From Hyparrhenia diplandra (Eukaryota > Streptophyta > Magnoliopsida > Poales > Poaceae), in NCBI GenBank assembly GCA_015847255.1, contig JADLZK010008766.1, positions 1-64,000 of the forward strand: a DNA stretch of 64,000 nt, given 5' to 3'. The notes beneath the pieces are model-generated. The model did no database searches, was not told the DNA's origin, and saw only the letters and a list, made by a program, of their open reading frames with translations. Position 1 is the first letter of the stretch; every line of letters begins with the position of its first letter. The translations under genes and the position numbers were made by a program. Shown here one piece after another: positions 45,706 through 57,400 of the stretch.

Positions 45706-48396
45706 AAAAAAAGTTTTGATGAGGAAGAGATAAAGGAAAGTATCTTTTCTATGGAAAAAACACAGCTCCAGGCCCCGATCACTTTCTAGTGGAGTTTTAT
45801 CAAGACTGGCTGGGAAGTGATCAAGGGGGATCTTATAGCTCTCTTTGAGGATTTTCACAGACTTAAGGTGAGATATTGGAAGGATGAATTATGGGGTGAT
45901 TTCCCTTTTGCCAAAGTTAAGGAAGCTAATAACATAAAGCAATACATACCTATATGTTTACTAAATGTGATATATAAGTTCTTCACAAAAGCTTTGATGC
46001 TTAGGCTGGACAAAATCATGGGGAAGATTATTAATGTTAGCCAATCTGGTTTCCTAAAAGATAGGAATATTATGGATGGGATTCTAACCCTTCATGATAT
46101 ATTGCATGATACCAGAATTAAGAAAAAAGATGGTTTAATTCTTAAGCTTGATTTTGAAAAAGCTTATGAGAAGCTAAATTAGAAATTTCTTTTTTGAATG
46201 CTTGAAACAAAGGGGGTTTGGTGATAAGTGGTGTGAATGGATCAAAATTGTCATGACTTCGGGACAGTTAGTATCAAAGTCAATGATATGATTGGTAGTT
46301 ATTTTAAGTGCGGGAGAGGTGTAAGACAAGGGGATCCCTTATCGCCTTTTACGTTCAATATAGTTCCGATGCTCAAGCTAAAATGATGAACATGGCTCAA
46401 AATAATGGCTTAATTGAAGGTTTAGTGCCTGAGTACATTAATAAGGGGGTTGCCATTTTGTAGTATGTAGATGATACAATTATGTGTATTCAAGATGATA
46501 TCAATCAAGCCACTAATTTGAAATTACTTCTTTATCTTTTTGAGGATATGTGCGGCCTTAAGATAAATTTCTCAAAGAGTGAGGTAGTGATGGTGAGTCG
46601 GGTTGAAGGAAAAAGTTTAGTTTTCTCTCGATTTGTTTAATTGTGCAATTGGCGGCTGGCCTATTAAATATCTTGGGGTCCCTGTGGCTGGCTCTATAAT
46701 ACATGTAGCAGATTGGCTGTACATTTGTGAAAAATTGATGAAAAGACTAGATGGGTGGAAGGTAAGCTCTCTATCCCTTGGTGGTAGACTGGTGTTAATT
46801 AATTCTTGCCTTAGTAGTGTACCAATATATGACATGTCAATGTATTGGTTACCTACAACTATTCGGATAAAATGGACATTGCTAGGAAAAGTTTTTTTGG
46901 CAAGGAGGAAAAGTTAAAAAGAAATATTATTTGGTCAAATGGACCAAGATCACAAAACCCAAAGATAAAGGGGTATTGGGTGTAAAAGAGCTAAGAAAAA
47001 ATGAATATCAATCTTCTCTGTAAGTGGTGGTGGAAAGTGGAGAATGGTAGGAACATTTGGCATGATATTGCGCACAAAAAAATATGTAAAAGGGAAAAGT
47101 CTCCATGTTCTATCGAAAAACCCAAAGAACTCCCCCAAGTATGGAATGACTTGCTTAAAGTCAAAAATTTATATCTTAAGGGTAGATCAATGAGAATGGG
47201 GAATGGTAAGACTACTAGCTTTTGGCATGACAGGTGGTGTGGGGATGTCTCCTTAGCATACAAATTCCCCAGGTCGTATGAAATTAACCATCGCAAAATT
47301 ATTTTATGGAGTTTATGAAAGAAAATAAGTGGAGGCTAACTTTCAGAAGATGACTCTATGAGGATCTTCAAGACCAACTAAGCGAATTGAATCATCTAGT
47401 GTTTTGATTCAGTTCTAACAACGGAATGGACCAGCCTAGGTGGGATTTGGGAAAAGTTTGGGTAGTTTTCGGTCAAATCAACATATAAACAACTCAGTAG
47501 GCATGAGCAAGAGCCCCAGTGAAGAAGTTTTGGAAAATTAAGACTCCATTGAAAGTTAAAATCTTTATGTGGCTTTTGATGCAGAATGCTATTTTGACTA
47601 AAGATAATTTGACCAAAAGGAATTGGAAAGGAAATACCAAATGTGTTTACGTCGAGGAAAATGAAAGTGTTGATCACCTTTTTTTTTTTATTTCCCATCT
47701 GCAAAGTATGTCTCGAGTCTTTTAGCTTGTGCTTTGGGAACCAATTGCGGACCTAGTAATTTTGGGCAGTATTGGACTTGGGTTCAAAATGCTCTACCAC
47801 AATGTCCCCGCATACATGTTGTTGGTTTATCAGTGGTGTGTTGGGGGATATGGAAAATGCGTAATGACATATGCTTTGATAAAAACGGATGAAATCTCCT
47901 ACGAGATCATTTGCTTGATCTGTTCCTTCCTCAACTTTGGGTAGGTCTACAGAAGGAGGACATGCAAGACCAGGTGACCAAAGGCGCGGGCGATCAAGGC
48001 GACGACCCTCTTCTACCATGGCCAGGCGTGAAGCAAACTCAAGATGCTTACCGGATGGTCCCGTATCTTTGGTTGATTCATAGCAGATCTTGGGGTTGGG
48101 AAAAAGGATGTTGTGCAAGCTCCTTAATATCCGGAGAGTCTTTAGTGAGGGGTGTTTGGCTCCCAATGTTTGGGGATACTTTTGGTTCTCTTTTATATTT
48201 GCTTGAACTGTAGACGGCTGGGCGCTGTGTTGGGTGTCGTTTTTTGGGTATCTGTCGGTCATATGGTCCCTTAGTAATATGATAGATAGCGTCAGGTCTT
48301 GCATTCAAACTTTTGTAATAACCGAGGACAAGTACTGTTGTAATTTCGTTGCTATGAGTAATGAAATTCGGTTTTTACCGTTGTGAAAAAAAAAGC
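45706..48396 (+). mobile_element. Degenerate LINE (non-LTR retrotransposon), 5'-truncated
   Basis: The plus strand keeps, across several frames, a plant LINE ORF2: FDEEEIKESIF at 45711, IALFEDFHRLK, ICLLNVIYKFFTKALMLRLD, SQSGFLKDRNIMDGIL, LKLDFEKAYEKLN, the reverse-transcriptase catalytic YVDD at 46464-46475 (preceded at once by a TAG stop), GWPIKYLGVPV, LSLGGRLVLINSCLSS, GKTTSFWHDRWCGD and a zf-RVT domain (VKIFMWLLMQNAILTKDNL). The 3' end is a non-coding tail that finishes in A9 at about 48387-48395. The endonuclease domain is missing. Many stops and shifts show it is dead. It lies between the two copies of the 40.8/48.4 kb duplication. Confidence 0.88.
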
Positions 48397-48536
48397 TCGT
48401 GGTAGCCTATCCCCACACGACTAAAGTAAAATTTGGACCTAGGACTAATGTTCCCAAAAATAATTATCAGCCATGTCCCAATCGACATGCTTGCTTCAAA
48501 CTTGTACGGCTGCTTTACTTTTGAACAGTAGACTAA

Positions 48537-48729
48537 GGGCCTGTTTGGTTCATGAGACTAGGGACTAAATGAGACTAAAGATTAGTCCTAGTCTCTCCCA
48601 AGAGTCTATTGAAATAGGAGCTAATTGAGACTAAAAATTAGTCCCTAGTCCTCATGTTTGGTAATTTAGGGACTAAACGAGACTAAAAATTAGTCCCTAG
48701 TCCCTAGTCCTATGGAACCAAACAGGCCC
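48537..48729. mobile_element. Tourist-type MITE
   Basis: Ends GGGCCTGTTTGGTT and AACCAAACAGGCCC are perfect inverted repeats, flanked by TAA at 48534-48536 and 48730-48732, the PIF/Harbinger target duplication. The interior repeats GGGACTAAA-GAGACTAAA units. Copy A has CAA at the matching place, with no element. Confidence 0.93.
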
Positions 48730-49151
48730 TAAAAGTGTGTCTAATTAATATATGGCCCTAGAGGAGATACTGCCAGTATGGGCAACACCAACACAAGTGT
48801 ACACCAATATTAACCAGCTCCACAAGGTTGTATTGTTGCAGCTTTTTATGGAGAAAATTTGGTGCCAATTGTTGTATGTGTGGAGAGAGAGAACAGGAAG
48901 ACATACGTGGTCCCAATTAATAAACCAACAATCTCACATCAGATCACGTTTCGAGCTGCTCCCTCGCTCTTTTGTGCTTCTCTAATGGCCTATGTCATGG
49001 ACGTCTCATGGCAACGTGGACATTAATTTGGACAATGAGGCAGTATGCCACTCTAGGAAAGCCCTTCTTTTTTTGTCAGAGATATCGTCATGTCGTTTCG
49101 ATCTAGCCAAAGAAGCCACAAAAATCACACCACCTTTTGCTTAACCAACTA

Positions 49152-49304
49152 CTCTCCACGTTCCAAATTATAGTTCACTTTGGCTTTTTTAGATACATTG
49201 ATTTTGCTATGCACCTAGTTATACACTATATCAGATATATAGTAAAAGAAATAAACCTAAAAAAGCCAAAGTGATTAGTGAACTACAATGTAAAATAGAG
49301 GGAG
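49152..49304. mobile_element. Stowaway-type MITE
   Basis: Ends CTCTCCACGTTCCAAATTAT and the complement of the block ending AGAGGGAG are imperfect inverted repeats, with a TA on each side (49150-49151, 49305-49306). The inner arms AAGCCAAAGTGA and TCACTTTGGCTT are perfect inverses. Copy A reads through the site as CCAACTAGAAGAGTCCC. Confidence 0.9.
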
Positions 49305-49528
49305 TAGAATGAGGAGTCCCATCCTTTTTACTAGCTTGTTTGGGATAATATCATCCCAAAGTTAAATTTCTGCTCCTTGGCGTCACATGAAAATTATCGC
49401 AAGTTGTAAACTTGCAATACTGATACGTACTGTAGGTTGAGATCGATTTGCTCCTGGAAAAAGGAGACATGCGCTGGACTAGTGGCCGGTGGTCTCCTAA
49501 TTTGGCAGCCACCATCATCTTCAACTAA

Positions 49529-49781
49529 GAGCAAATATTATAAGGGGTCAGTAAGCGGTTAAATCTTGAGGTGGAGGAGAGAAAGGAGGAGAGAGAGCAG
49601 AAGTGGGCTGTAAGCTTTACAGCCGCTTGGGCACAAGAACCAAGAATATCTGAATATACGTGAGAGAGACAATTGAGCCATATGTTAACTGTGAAGAACT
49701 AACCATTGTACGGGTGGGCTGTAAGAAGGCTGTAAGGTCCCTTACACCAAAGCAAAACCGGCTGTATTATAATACTTGCTC
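49529..49781. mobile_element. MITE with GAGCAA ends and TAA target duplication
   Basis: Left end GAGCAAATATTATAA and right end TTATAATACTTGCTC are inverted repeats; TAA flanks both sides (49526-49528, 49782-49784). Copy A keeps the empty site TTCAACTAATTGTGC with a single TAA. The interior contains GGCTGTAA-type repeats. The TAA duplication points to the PIF/Harbinger superfamily. Confidence 0.9.
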
Positions 49782-50328
49782 TAATTGTGCTTAAAGTTGT
49801 TTGATTTGATTTTGTTTTAATTAATATTTTCTGCTAATTAATGGCATCTCAAGTAATGGACTTGCTTTTAAAAAAAAAAAAAAAAAAAAAAAAGGTAATG
49901 GACCTTGCGATGTGCGAGCATCATTTGAGAATGTGCTGGACGGGAGACGACCTCTGCGATGACCTGGCGGACGCAGGCGATTTGTATCATCAGTGTCAAA
50001 TTTGTTTTTCTTTTGTTTACTGTATAACTCTAAAAATAACTATTATGAATTAATGTTTAAATATCCTCTCTATCATATCCTGAATTATAGAGTATCTAAG
50101 TAATTTTAGGACTACTAATCAAAGAGTGTAACAAAAAAGACTAATTTGCCCTTCATACATATCAGTTAGACAAGCCATATGTGTTTAAAAGGCAATTATA
50201 TATGCATATATCATTGATTTTGTCAGCATGTGAGTCATTTTGAGGCAAGTCGCATATATAGATGCATGCATCTATGTGATTTGAAAGACAACCACACATT
50301 GTTGATAGGTTAAGCAATCCAAATAAAT

Positions 50329-50904
50329 AATGTATCCTGCAAATGGAGACAAATTTTGAATATTCGTCACACTTATTTCAATTCCAGAACAGAAGTGTTT
50401 TAGAGAGCCCGTTAAGAAATCCAATTTGCATGAACTCGAGGAGCTCTAATTAACATACTTGAGAATATTCGTACTTATAATGTCTCTCCATGTGAGTACG
50501 TGACTGATGATGATGACTGACGACATACTGTATCATGCATGGCACTTGACACTGACGCTATCAGCAGTCAACTGTCCCTCCCAAGCTCAACAAACACAAG
50601 TCCAGTTGCAATATAAAACAAAAACAGCTGCAGCTGCAGTTTGCTGGTTACAACAACGGTTGCACATGTTACTCACTATTGCTTTCATTTGTAGTGGTAT
50701 ACTACTTGTGAACACAACACACAGAGAGCCATGTGATCGATAGGTGGTGGATTAATACAACAGTTTATAATTAATTAACCTAACATGTTGGTGGACGTTA
50801 ACTACCAGATGCTGCTATCACTTGATTCGGTACGACGCGTGCAGTGCATATCAGACTTGAGTTGACTACTCGTGCATGAAAATGATTGCATTTGATTGGA
50901 TCGA
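50329..50904. other. 3' flank of the WAT1 gene
   Basis: No gene is supported. The part next to 50905 should be the 3' untranslated region of the minus-strand WAT1 gene. A TGACTGATGATGATGACTGA stretch is at 50499-50520 and a GCAGCTGCAGCTGCAG run near 50630. Confidence 0.4.
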
Positions 50905-52324
50905 TCACATCGATCGATCATACGGCGGACTCAAGGTCGCCGGCGGCGACGGCAGCAGCGGCTGCTTCAGGCTGGAGGCGGCCGCGTCGGGCTCGTCGTC
51001 GCAGACGCCGGCAGCAGCGGCAGCGGCAGCGGCTTCCTTTGCAGCGAGCGCCCTCTCCTGGCTCTTGCCCCACAGCACCAGGTAGAGTCCAGCGATGATC
51101 AGCACCGCCCCCATGACCCTGCAAGGATTCATAAACGATGAATCATGCTTCTTCTTCTTCTTCTTTTAATTATATATATCTGGATGGAAGAACAGCAATC
51201 GAATGGAGAAAAGAGATATCGATCGGGCACGTTTACGTACCCTCCGAGGTAGAATTGCTCGCCGAGGAGCAGCGACGCCATGACGGCGACGAGGAGCGTC
51301 TGCACCGGCTGGTACACGGCCACGAACACCGGACCGCCGCGGTCGATGCACCACGTCTGCACCGCGAACGCCACGCCGGACGCCACCAGCCCCTGTTCCA
51401 TTCCATTCCAAGCACCGCCATGTCATGTCAGATCGATCACCTTCGATTCAATTTGCCATGCCATGCCGGCGGCGATATGAGTGATCAACTCGAACTCACC
51501 GCGTAGAGGATGGTGAGGAGCTCGGAGCCGGAGCTAAGCGTCCACGCGGCGGCGTCGCGCTCGACGACGGCGGCGATGGCGAGGAACTGGAGGACGCCGA
51601 AGAAGCAGGTGTAGGAGGTGACGGACAGGCGCGCCGGGTAGCGCTTGAGCACGGGCGCCTGCAGCACCAGCCAGCCCGACCACGACAGGCAGTGGCCCAT
51701 GAGGTACACGCACCCCATTGCCCAGCTCTTGTCACTGTTGCCGCTGTCGGCTACCTGCGTCGGCACGGCGGCGGTCACGGTGACCGCGGCGGGGCCGAAA
51801 ACAGCGGGTCCCTTGAAGAGCGTGATGACGGTGGCGCCAGCGACGCAGAGCATGGTGCCAGCCATCTTAGCGAGTCCGTCCCGTCGGCGTAGTCGGACGC
51901 GCTCGATGCCGAGCGCGGCGGCCATGGCGAAGGTGATGGCGGGGACCGAGTTCTGGATCGCGGAGGCGAATGTCGGCGACGTGTTGTCGAGACCCAGGAG
52001 GTAGAATCCCTGGTTGGCGGTGATCCCGCAGAGCGCGAGCAGGAACAAGTGGAGCAGGAAGGCGGGCGTCATGGCGGGCCTGTCCTTCTTCTCGAGGAAG
52101 TAGGCGAACGGGCCCAGTAGGCAGAGCGCGATGAGGTTGCGGTAGACGGGGAAGACGAGCTTGCTGATGCCCATGTTGAGCGCCAGACGGGAGACCACGT
52201 GGAAGCCCGCGTACCCCAGCTGCAGCGCCAGCATCGACACGTGCAGCCGCGTCTTCGCCGGAACCGGAACGCCGGCGGTCGTCGCGGCGGCGCCCTGCAG
52301 GCCACGCCGCACGTCGTCGCCCAT
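50905..52324 (-). CDS. WAT1-related EamA/DMT-family transporter
   Basis: Three exons, 52324-51500, 51392-51241 and 51118-50905, give 396 residues, normal for the plant MtN21/WAT1 family (Walls Are Thin 1). About ten hydrophobic segments are arranged as two EamA repeats. Recognisable blocks: LQLGYAGFHVVSRLALNMGI, VYRNLIALCLLGPFAYFLEK, GITANQGFYLLGLDNTSPTF, ASAIQNSVPAITFAMAAALG and the second repeat GGPVFVAVYQPVQTL with LLGEQFYLGG. The tail is hydrophilic with an alanine run. WAT1 itself exports auxin from the vacuole; relatives carry other small metabolites, so the substrate is not known. Splice phases (0, then 2) fit without any correction: this gene has no frameshift, unlike several neighbours. 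High GC in exon 1 is typical of grasses. The start is the first ATG of the frame. Confidence 0.93.
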
Positions 52325-52453
52325 GATCGAGCACCTAGGCTAGCTACCTGGCCACGTGCTACAGCTATTGGCTGCAAGTAGCGATGGACAGCCAGGAGGG
52401 AGAGGACCGAGCACAGCACAAGTGTGGCAATGGAGGATGGTGCTGCAGGTCCG

Positions 52454-52461
52454 TATATATA
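52454..52461 (-). promoter_or_regulatory. TATA box of the WAT1 gene
   Basis: TATATATA lies about 130 bp upstream of the WAT1 start codon on the coding strand. It is in a non-coding stretch and at a usual distance for a core promoter. Confidence 0.5.
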
Positions 52462-54413
52462 CTGGTAGGGGGAAGGTGTGGGGCCTGCGCGTGCGACTCC
52501 ATGGTTGCAGAGCTAGGAGATGCATGTCGGAGTGTGCTTGGACATGACCTGCTGTCGCAGGCATGCATGTCGGTCGCCTCTTCCACGGGCCACGACGTCT
52601 GAGATCAGCTCAGCTGCTGCCTGCAACTGGCCTGATCCTGCTGCTGGCGCTGTGCTCCCTCGCTCAGGCCAGAGAAGAGATCACGTTGGTGGTTCTTTGT
52701 TCACTCAGAAATTAATCAGAACTTTGGCTCCAACAGGTCGAATTCAGTGGACAACAGACATGGAAGCGAAGCACTCTTGCTCTCTTGAATTCATCGAATC
52801 CGTGGCGCGTTTCAGACATACAGCAATGGTACAAGGACTTGAAGGACTTGTAATGTAGGTCACCCCACCCATGCCATGACATGAGTCCCCAGTCCTTGCT
52901 GGTGGTGCTGTGTCGTTCATTGCCCGTGTGCACCGTGGCCGGGCCACCCTGCAGGGCTCCCATGGCGACACGCCAGCGCTCCACTGAAGATACACAGGCA
53001 TCCACCATTCGCGTCAGTCTGGTGCATTTACCACCAAGATCATGAGCATGACGGCCATCAACTCCGCTTTTGCTGCCATTTTGGCCCTTATTCTTTGGTG
53101 CTACTCCTACTATGGGTGTGTTTAACACCCCAACTTCCTCCCCAAATTCACTATGCAAAAAAAAGATTTCCCATCACATCAAAATGCCGACACAGATATC
53201 GAGTACTAAATGTAAATGAAATCAAAAACTAATTACACAGTTTAGATGTACATTGCGAGACGATTCTTTTGAGCCTAGTTACGCCATGGTAGGATAATAT
53301 TTACCACTAACAAACGAAACGTACTACAGTGTACGATGTGACATACCTGTCACATCCATCCAAATTTCAGCCCCAAATTCGGGGCTCCAAACACACCCTA
53401 TACCACATTGTCTGCTTAGTTACCCTGTCACAGCAGACAAGATTACTTAGGTCTCTCCACCTATGACCTGCTACATGTTCATCAAATTCCCAGCATCAGT
53501 TCAGTTCTTGCAGATCTAGGCAGTGTAACCACCCCTTGGCATACTTTTCAGTTAGCGTGCCTGGTGACTTTGTGTTAAATTAAACAAACAAACTAGAGAC
53601 TATACAATTCAGTTATAGAATTGATCCAGCTTCCTGTGTTTTTGTCCCTCCTGGCTGCTCCCATTCTTGATTCTTCTTGCATCTCAAACTACCTAGCTGG
53701 AGATGTGCACGCCTCACTTGTCTATCACATCATATCATGCAGTGCCACCTCAAAAGCTTCAGAGAGGGGAGGAGAGCCAGCCAGCCAGCAAAGTAACCCT
53801 GCGCTGAGCTGCCTGTGGCTAGTTTAATTTAGTTAGTGAATGAGATCGATCTGTGGTGATCCCCAAGAACCAGTCTCAACTTTTCAGCAGTGTGTCTCCT
53901 TTAAAAAACTTCTGAATGCGTGAATGCGAGAGGGACACAGTGTTGGCAAACAGCAATGCAAATCTAAGGACCACTACTTTTTCCATGTAAATTATGCAGC
54001 TCAAAACTAACCAGCAATGCAGCAGAAAGGATGAGCTTTGCATGTGAGCTCCAGTCAGTGAGCGTGCGGATCAGACAGCAAATCGCCAAGAGTATCAGAC
54101 AGCAAATTGCCAACAGTAATTCAGACACTAGTACATTTTTAAAATAGAAAATATTATTTGTCTTTCTGGATCAAAGGGTGTAATTGTATACATGAGATGC
54201 TTTACAAGAGCAGCAGACAAGGTTTCCAACATTGTCCCTTTGCTTTGGACTTTTTATCAACAGCATGCATCAGTGGGACTTTACATTTCAGGGCCAACGT
54301 TATTGATATCAGGGAGGGTTAATAAATGAAAATAACAAGCTTCAATTCAGTGACACGCTCCTTGGAATGACACCTCAGACTACCTAGTAATTAAGCAAGT
54401 CCCTTCACGTTCA
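52462..54413. other. Spacer between WAT1 and the carboxypeptidase gene
   Basis: No gene is supported. The part near 52462-53000 is the WAT1 upstream region; 54200-54413 should include the 3' untranslated region of the carboxypeptidase gene. A MITE occupies 53114-53398. Short direct repeats occur near 54066-54120 (AGTATCAGACAGCAAAT-type). Confidence 0.4.
53114..53398. mobile_element. MITE with GGGTGTGTTT ends
   Basis: Ends GGGTGTGTTTAA and AAACACACCC are inverted repeats; TAT flanks both sides (53111-53113 and 53399-53401). The interior has ACTAATTACACAGTTTAGAT and GCGAGACGATTCTTTTGAGC, seen also in the degenerate element at 30448-30699. About 285 bp, non-coding. Family assignment (Harbinger-like by the 3-bp duplication) is an inference. 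Confidence 0.8.
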
Positions 54414-57400
54414 TCACATCGCTGCCTTCAAAACCATCGTTTCAGGGAGCGATTCCTTCAGTTTCCCTTGGGTGAATCTCCTCAGCATCTCCAGGGCAGC
54501 TTTCGGTTGGTCCATCGGAACCATGTGACCCGCATTGTGAACCTGCATTGCATAATATGGAGGAAACGTATGCTTGTGAGTTTTGTAAGTCTTCGCGTAT
54601 ACCTACACATGCTGTTGGTTGTTGTTGATCCTCAGGTGGGGAAAAGGGTTCTAAAGCACTAGACAGCCAGTTAGGATGAGTGGTCCTTTTTTTCATGACA
54701 TTAGTATGCAGCGATGAACAGATTTTACTGAACATTTTGTGAAGTATGCCTACGTTTAGTGAAACCACTCTTAATGTTGCCAGCATGAAAGCCTACGTTT
54801 AGTGAAACCACTCTTAATGTTGCCAGCATGAAACATCTCCTTTTGGGGAAAGAACTGTGTACTAGGAAACAAGGAAAAGTGAAAAGGTGCTAGATCACAA
54901 CCTTGAGGAAGCTGAGTGGTCCATGGCTCTTCAAAACTCCAGCTTCTGCACCGTCTACTACAAACGATAAGTCAGAAGAGGATACAAATTCTTTCTGGCC
55001 AGACCATTCCATTGAGTGTACCCATCTCGAGTTTCCTGCCCAAACACAAACAAATTCAAAATTGGGAAACAGCTATCTTAACTGCAAAACCATTAAAATC
55101 TGATGATGCACAATCTCATATGCAAGACAATTAACAATAGAGGGTAGCTTTTAAGTAGGATACTTGTTACATCAATATTGATGAAGATCCTCCATATCTT
55201 AAAGTTTGGAACTTGCAGCTGAAATGATGTCTTTTCAGTTTCCCAAGACAGAACAACAAGACAAAAAAAGTGCTACAATAATGTTGTTGTTGTCCCCTCT
55301 ACTTCAGAAAGATTATTTAGCAACAAATATTTCATAGAGGAACATTTTTTTTTTTTTATGAATTGACAAGCAAACCAATTTGATAACAAGTTTGCATTAT
55401 TTGCAAACATGACCAGATGGTCCACATTTATTTGTCAGCTCATTGAGATTCATCCACAACCCCATAATTAGGCAGACAGAAAAAAGAACTGTCAGCTCGA
55501 CTGATTGTGATTATAATGTCTTCAAACTGGGCAGAGCGCAAAATTCATTTGTACAGCTGAAATTTTACTGTGCTAACCAAATAGTGCAATGAGTAATAGA
55601 TCTGATGAATGTCAGTCCTACAATTATTTTTGAATTCATAATTAATAATATGGTTGACAAAAGATAGATCTATGTACAGGTACTTGACAGAGAGGCATGT
55701 CCATAGTCATGATCAGACAATAGATGAAAGACTGTAAAATAGAAAACATAAATACGTAAACAAAATTATGGAGCCCATTGTATTCTTACCGAGCCAATTG
55801 CATATAAGGTCATACTCCCCAGCATATATAAGCACGTTAATCCCATCCTCAAGTAGAGCGGGGATGCCAACTTCCAAATTCCTCATCCAGTCTGTGAGCA
55901 TTGCTTCATAAACCGTAGTACTGCAAGACACAAAATCAATGTCACCAACTCCAAGTGCCTCTTTGACCGCTTTGTCACCAAAGAACTTCTCCAGATTTGA
56001 GAAGTCATAGCAAAGTTTCCCTTCACATTCCTTCCTCACGTCATAGTACTGCAAAGAGGCCATTATTGTATAAGGTTTCTCCACCTTAGTCAAAAGCAAC
56101 ACAGGTTCATATAGAAGGCATTGTTTACTCACATTCTTTGTCCCAACAAGCTTCATGATGGAGTTGAAAATACTATTGCAGACCATATAAGCTGCCATGC
56201 ATGATGCTTTCCCATCAGTACCTACATTAGCAGAGCACAGTACTTAGTACGTATCCTTTTAACATGGAGTGATTCTCAGGATAAGTCGTTCTAATGGAAC
56301 TTTTACATATTACATTAATCATCATCAGCTATACTCAGGAACGTCACCATATTTTGACGTAAAAGTTTTTCAGGCAACCAGAAAATAATGTCCATATCCT
56401 GATTTTATGATGATTAATATAAAATAAAATTGTCCGATGTTCTCAAAGGCTTAGAAGTACTCACCACACATCTTAATTGCAAATTCACATGGTGGGATGA
56501 ACCTATTGATCCTTTCATAGTCGGATTTCTCGATAAGGTTCATTTCCAGCGCATAGTCTGTGTAGGCTTTGTATTGGATTTCTGGATCCGTGAGACCATT
56601 ACCGATAGCAAATCCCTATAATAAGAATAGCAAAAGTTAAGTAGGAGGAACTGAGAATCGAAGAGGGATGAAAAACTGATGCAAAGGGGATAATACTCTA
56701 CCTTCAAGTTTATATGAATGCCCTGGTTTGCTTTGTTTCCTTGGTGAACCCTGCTTGCAAATGCTGGAATGTAGTGGCCAGCATAAGATTCTCCAGTTAT
56801 ATAGAAGTCATTCTTTGCAAATTCTGGGTGCTTCTTAAAGAACACCTGAAATAGCAGTTTAGAGAAATTAAATAATGCCCATGATGCCATGGCTCTTTTG
56901 TCAATTCGACCCAACACAATCAAACCAAATAGCAATAGCCTAATATATTATTCTGCTACAGGAACCCTTCCTTTCCCTTTGGTAACAATTGAGATGCAAC
57001 TTTTAGATCACAGTAGCAAAGGTGATTCATGATCTGTACCTCACCTCTAATGAAGCTATCTAGCCATAACAATTATTTTTAAGCCAGACACTAAATTTTC
57101 AATTTGATCTATTTAGCCAGGCCATGGATGGTAGTGTGGCCAAATCCTTAATTGAGCAGCCAATTTAGACACCACGAGAAGGCCACCATGGCAAAAAATG
57201 GTCAAATATGTAAATCTTGTTGGATACGGCTTGTTAAATTAGTTAAAAAAAGGTTTTAAAATCCCGTGTGTGATCACTCTTTCCTGAAATTGTTCAGAGC
57301 AGAGCCCCTTCTGTATTTAGGAAAATGTATATATATATCTTAGTTTTTCCTTCTGATCTTAACTACTCCTAAAAAAATGAACCGACCGGACTTCTATGGT

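Larger units (their letters stand above)
48419..50328. repeat. Segmental duplication, copy B
   Basis: Co-linear with 40833-42435 in the same orientation. It is interrupted by three MITEs (48537-48729, 49152-49304, 49529-49781), each absent from copy A at the matching place. A long A run (about 49870-49892) replaces the shorter one of copy A at 42020-42031. No intact gene is evident. Confidence 0.85.
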
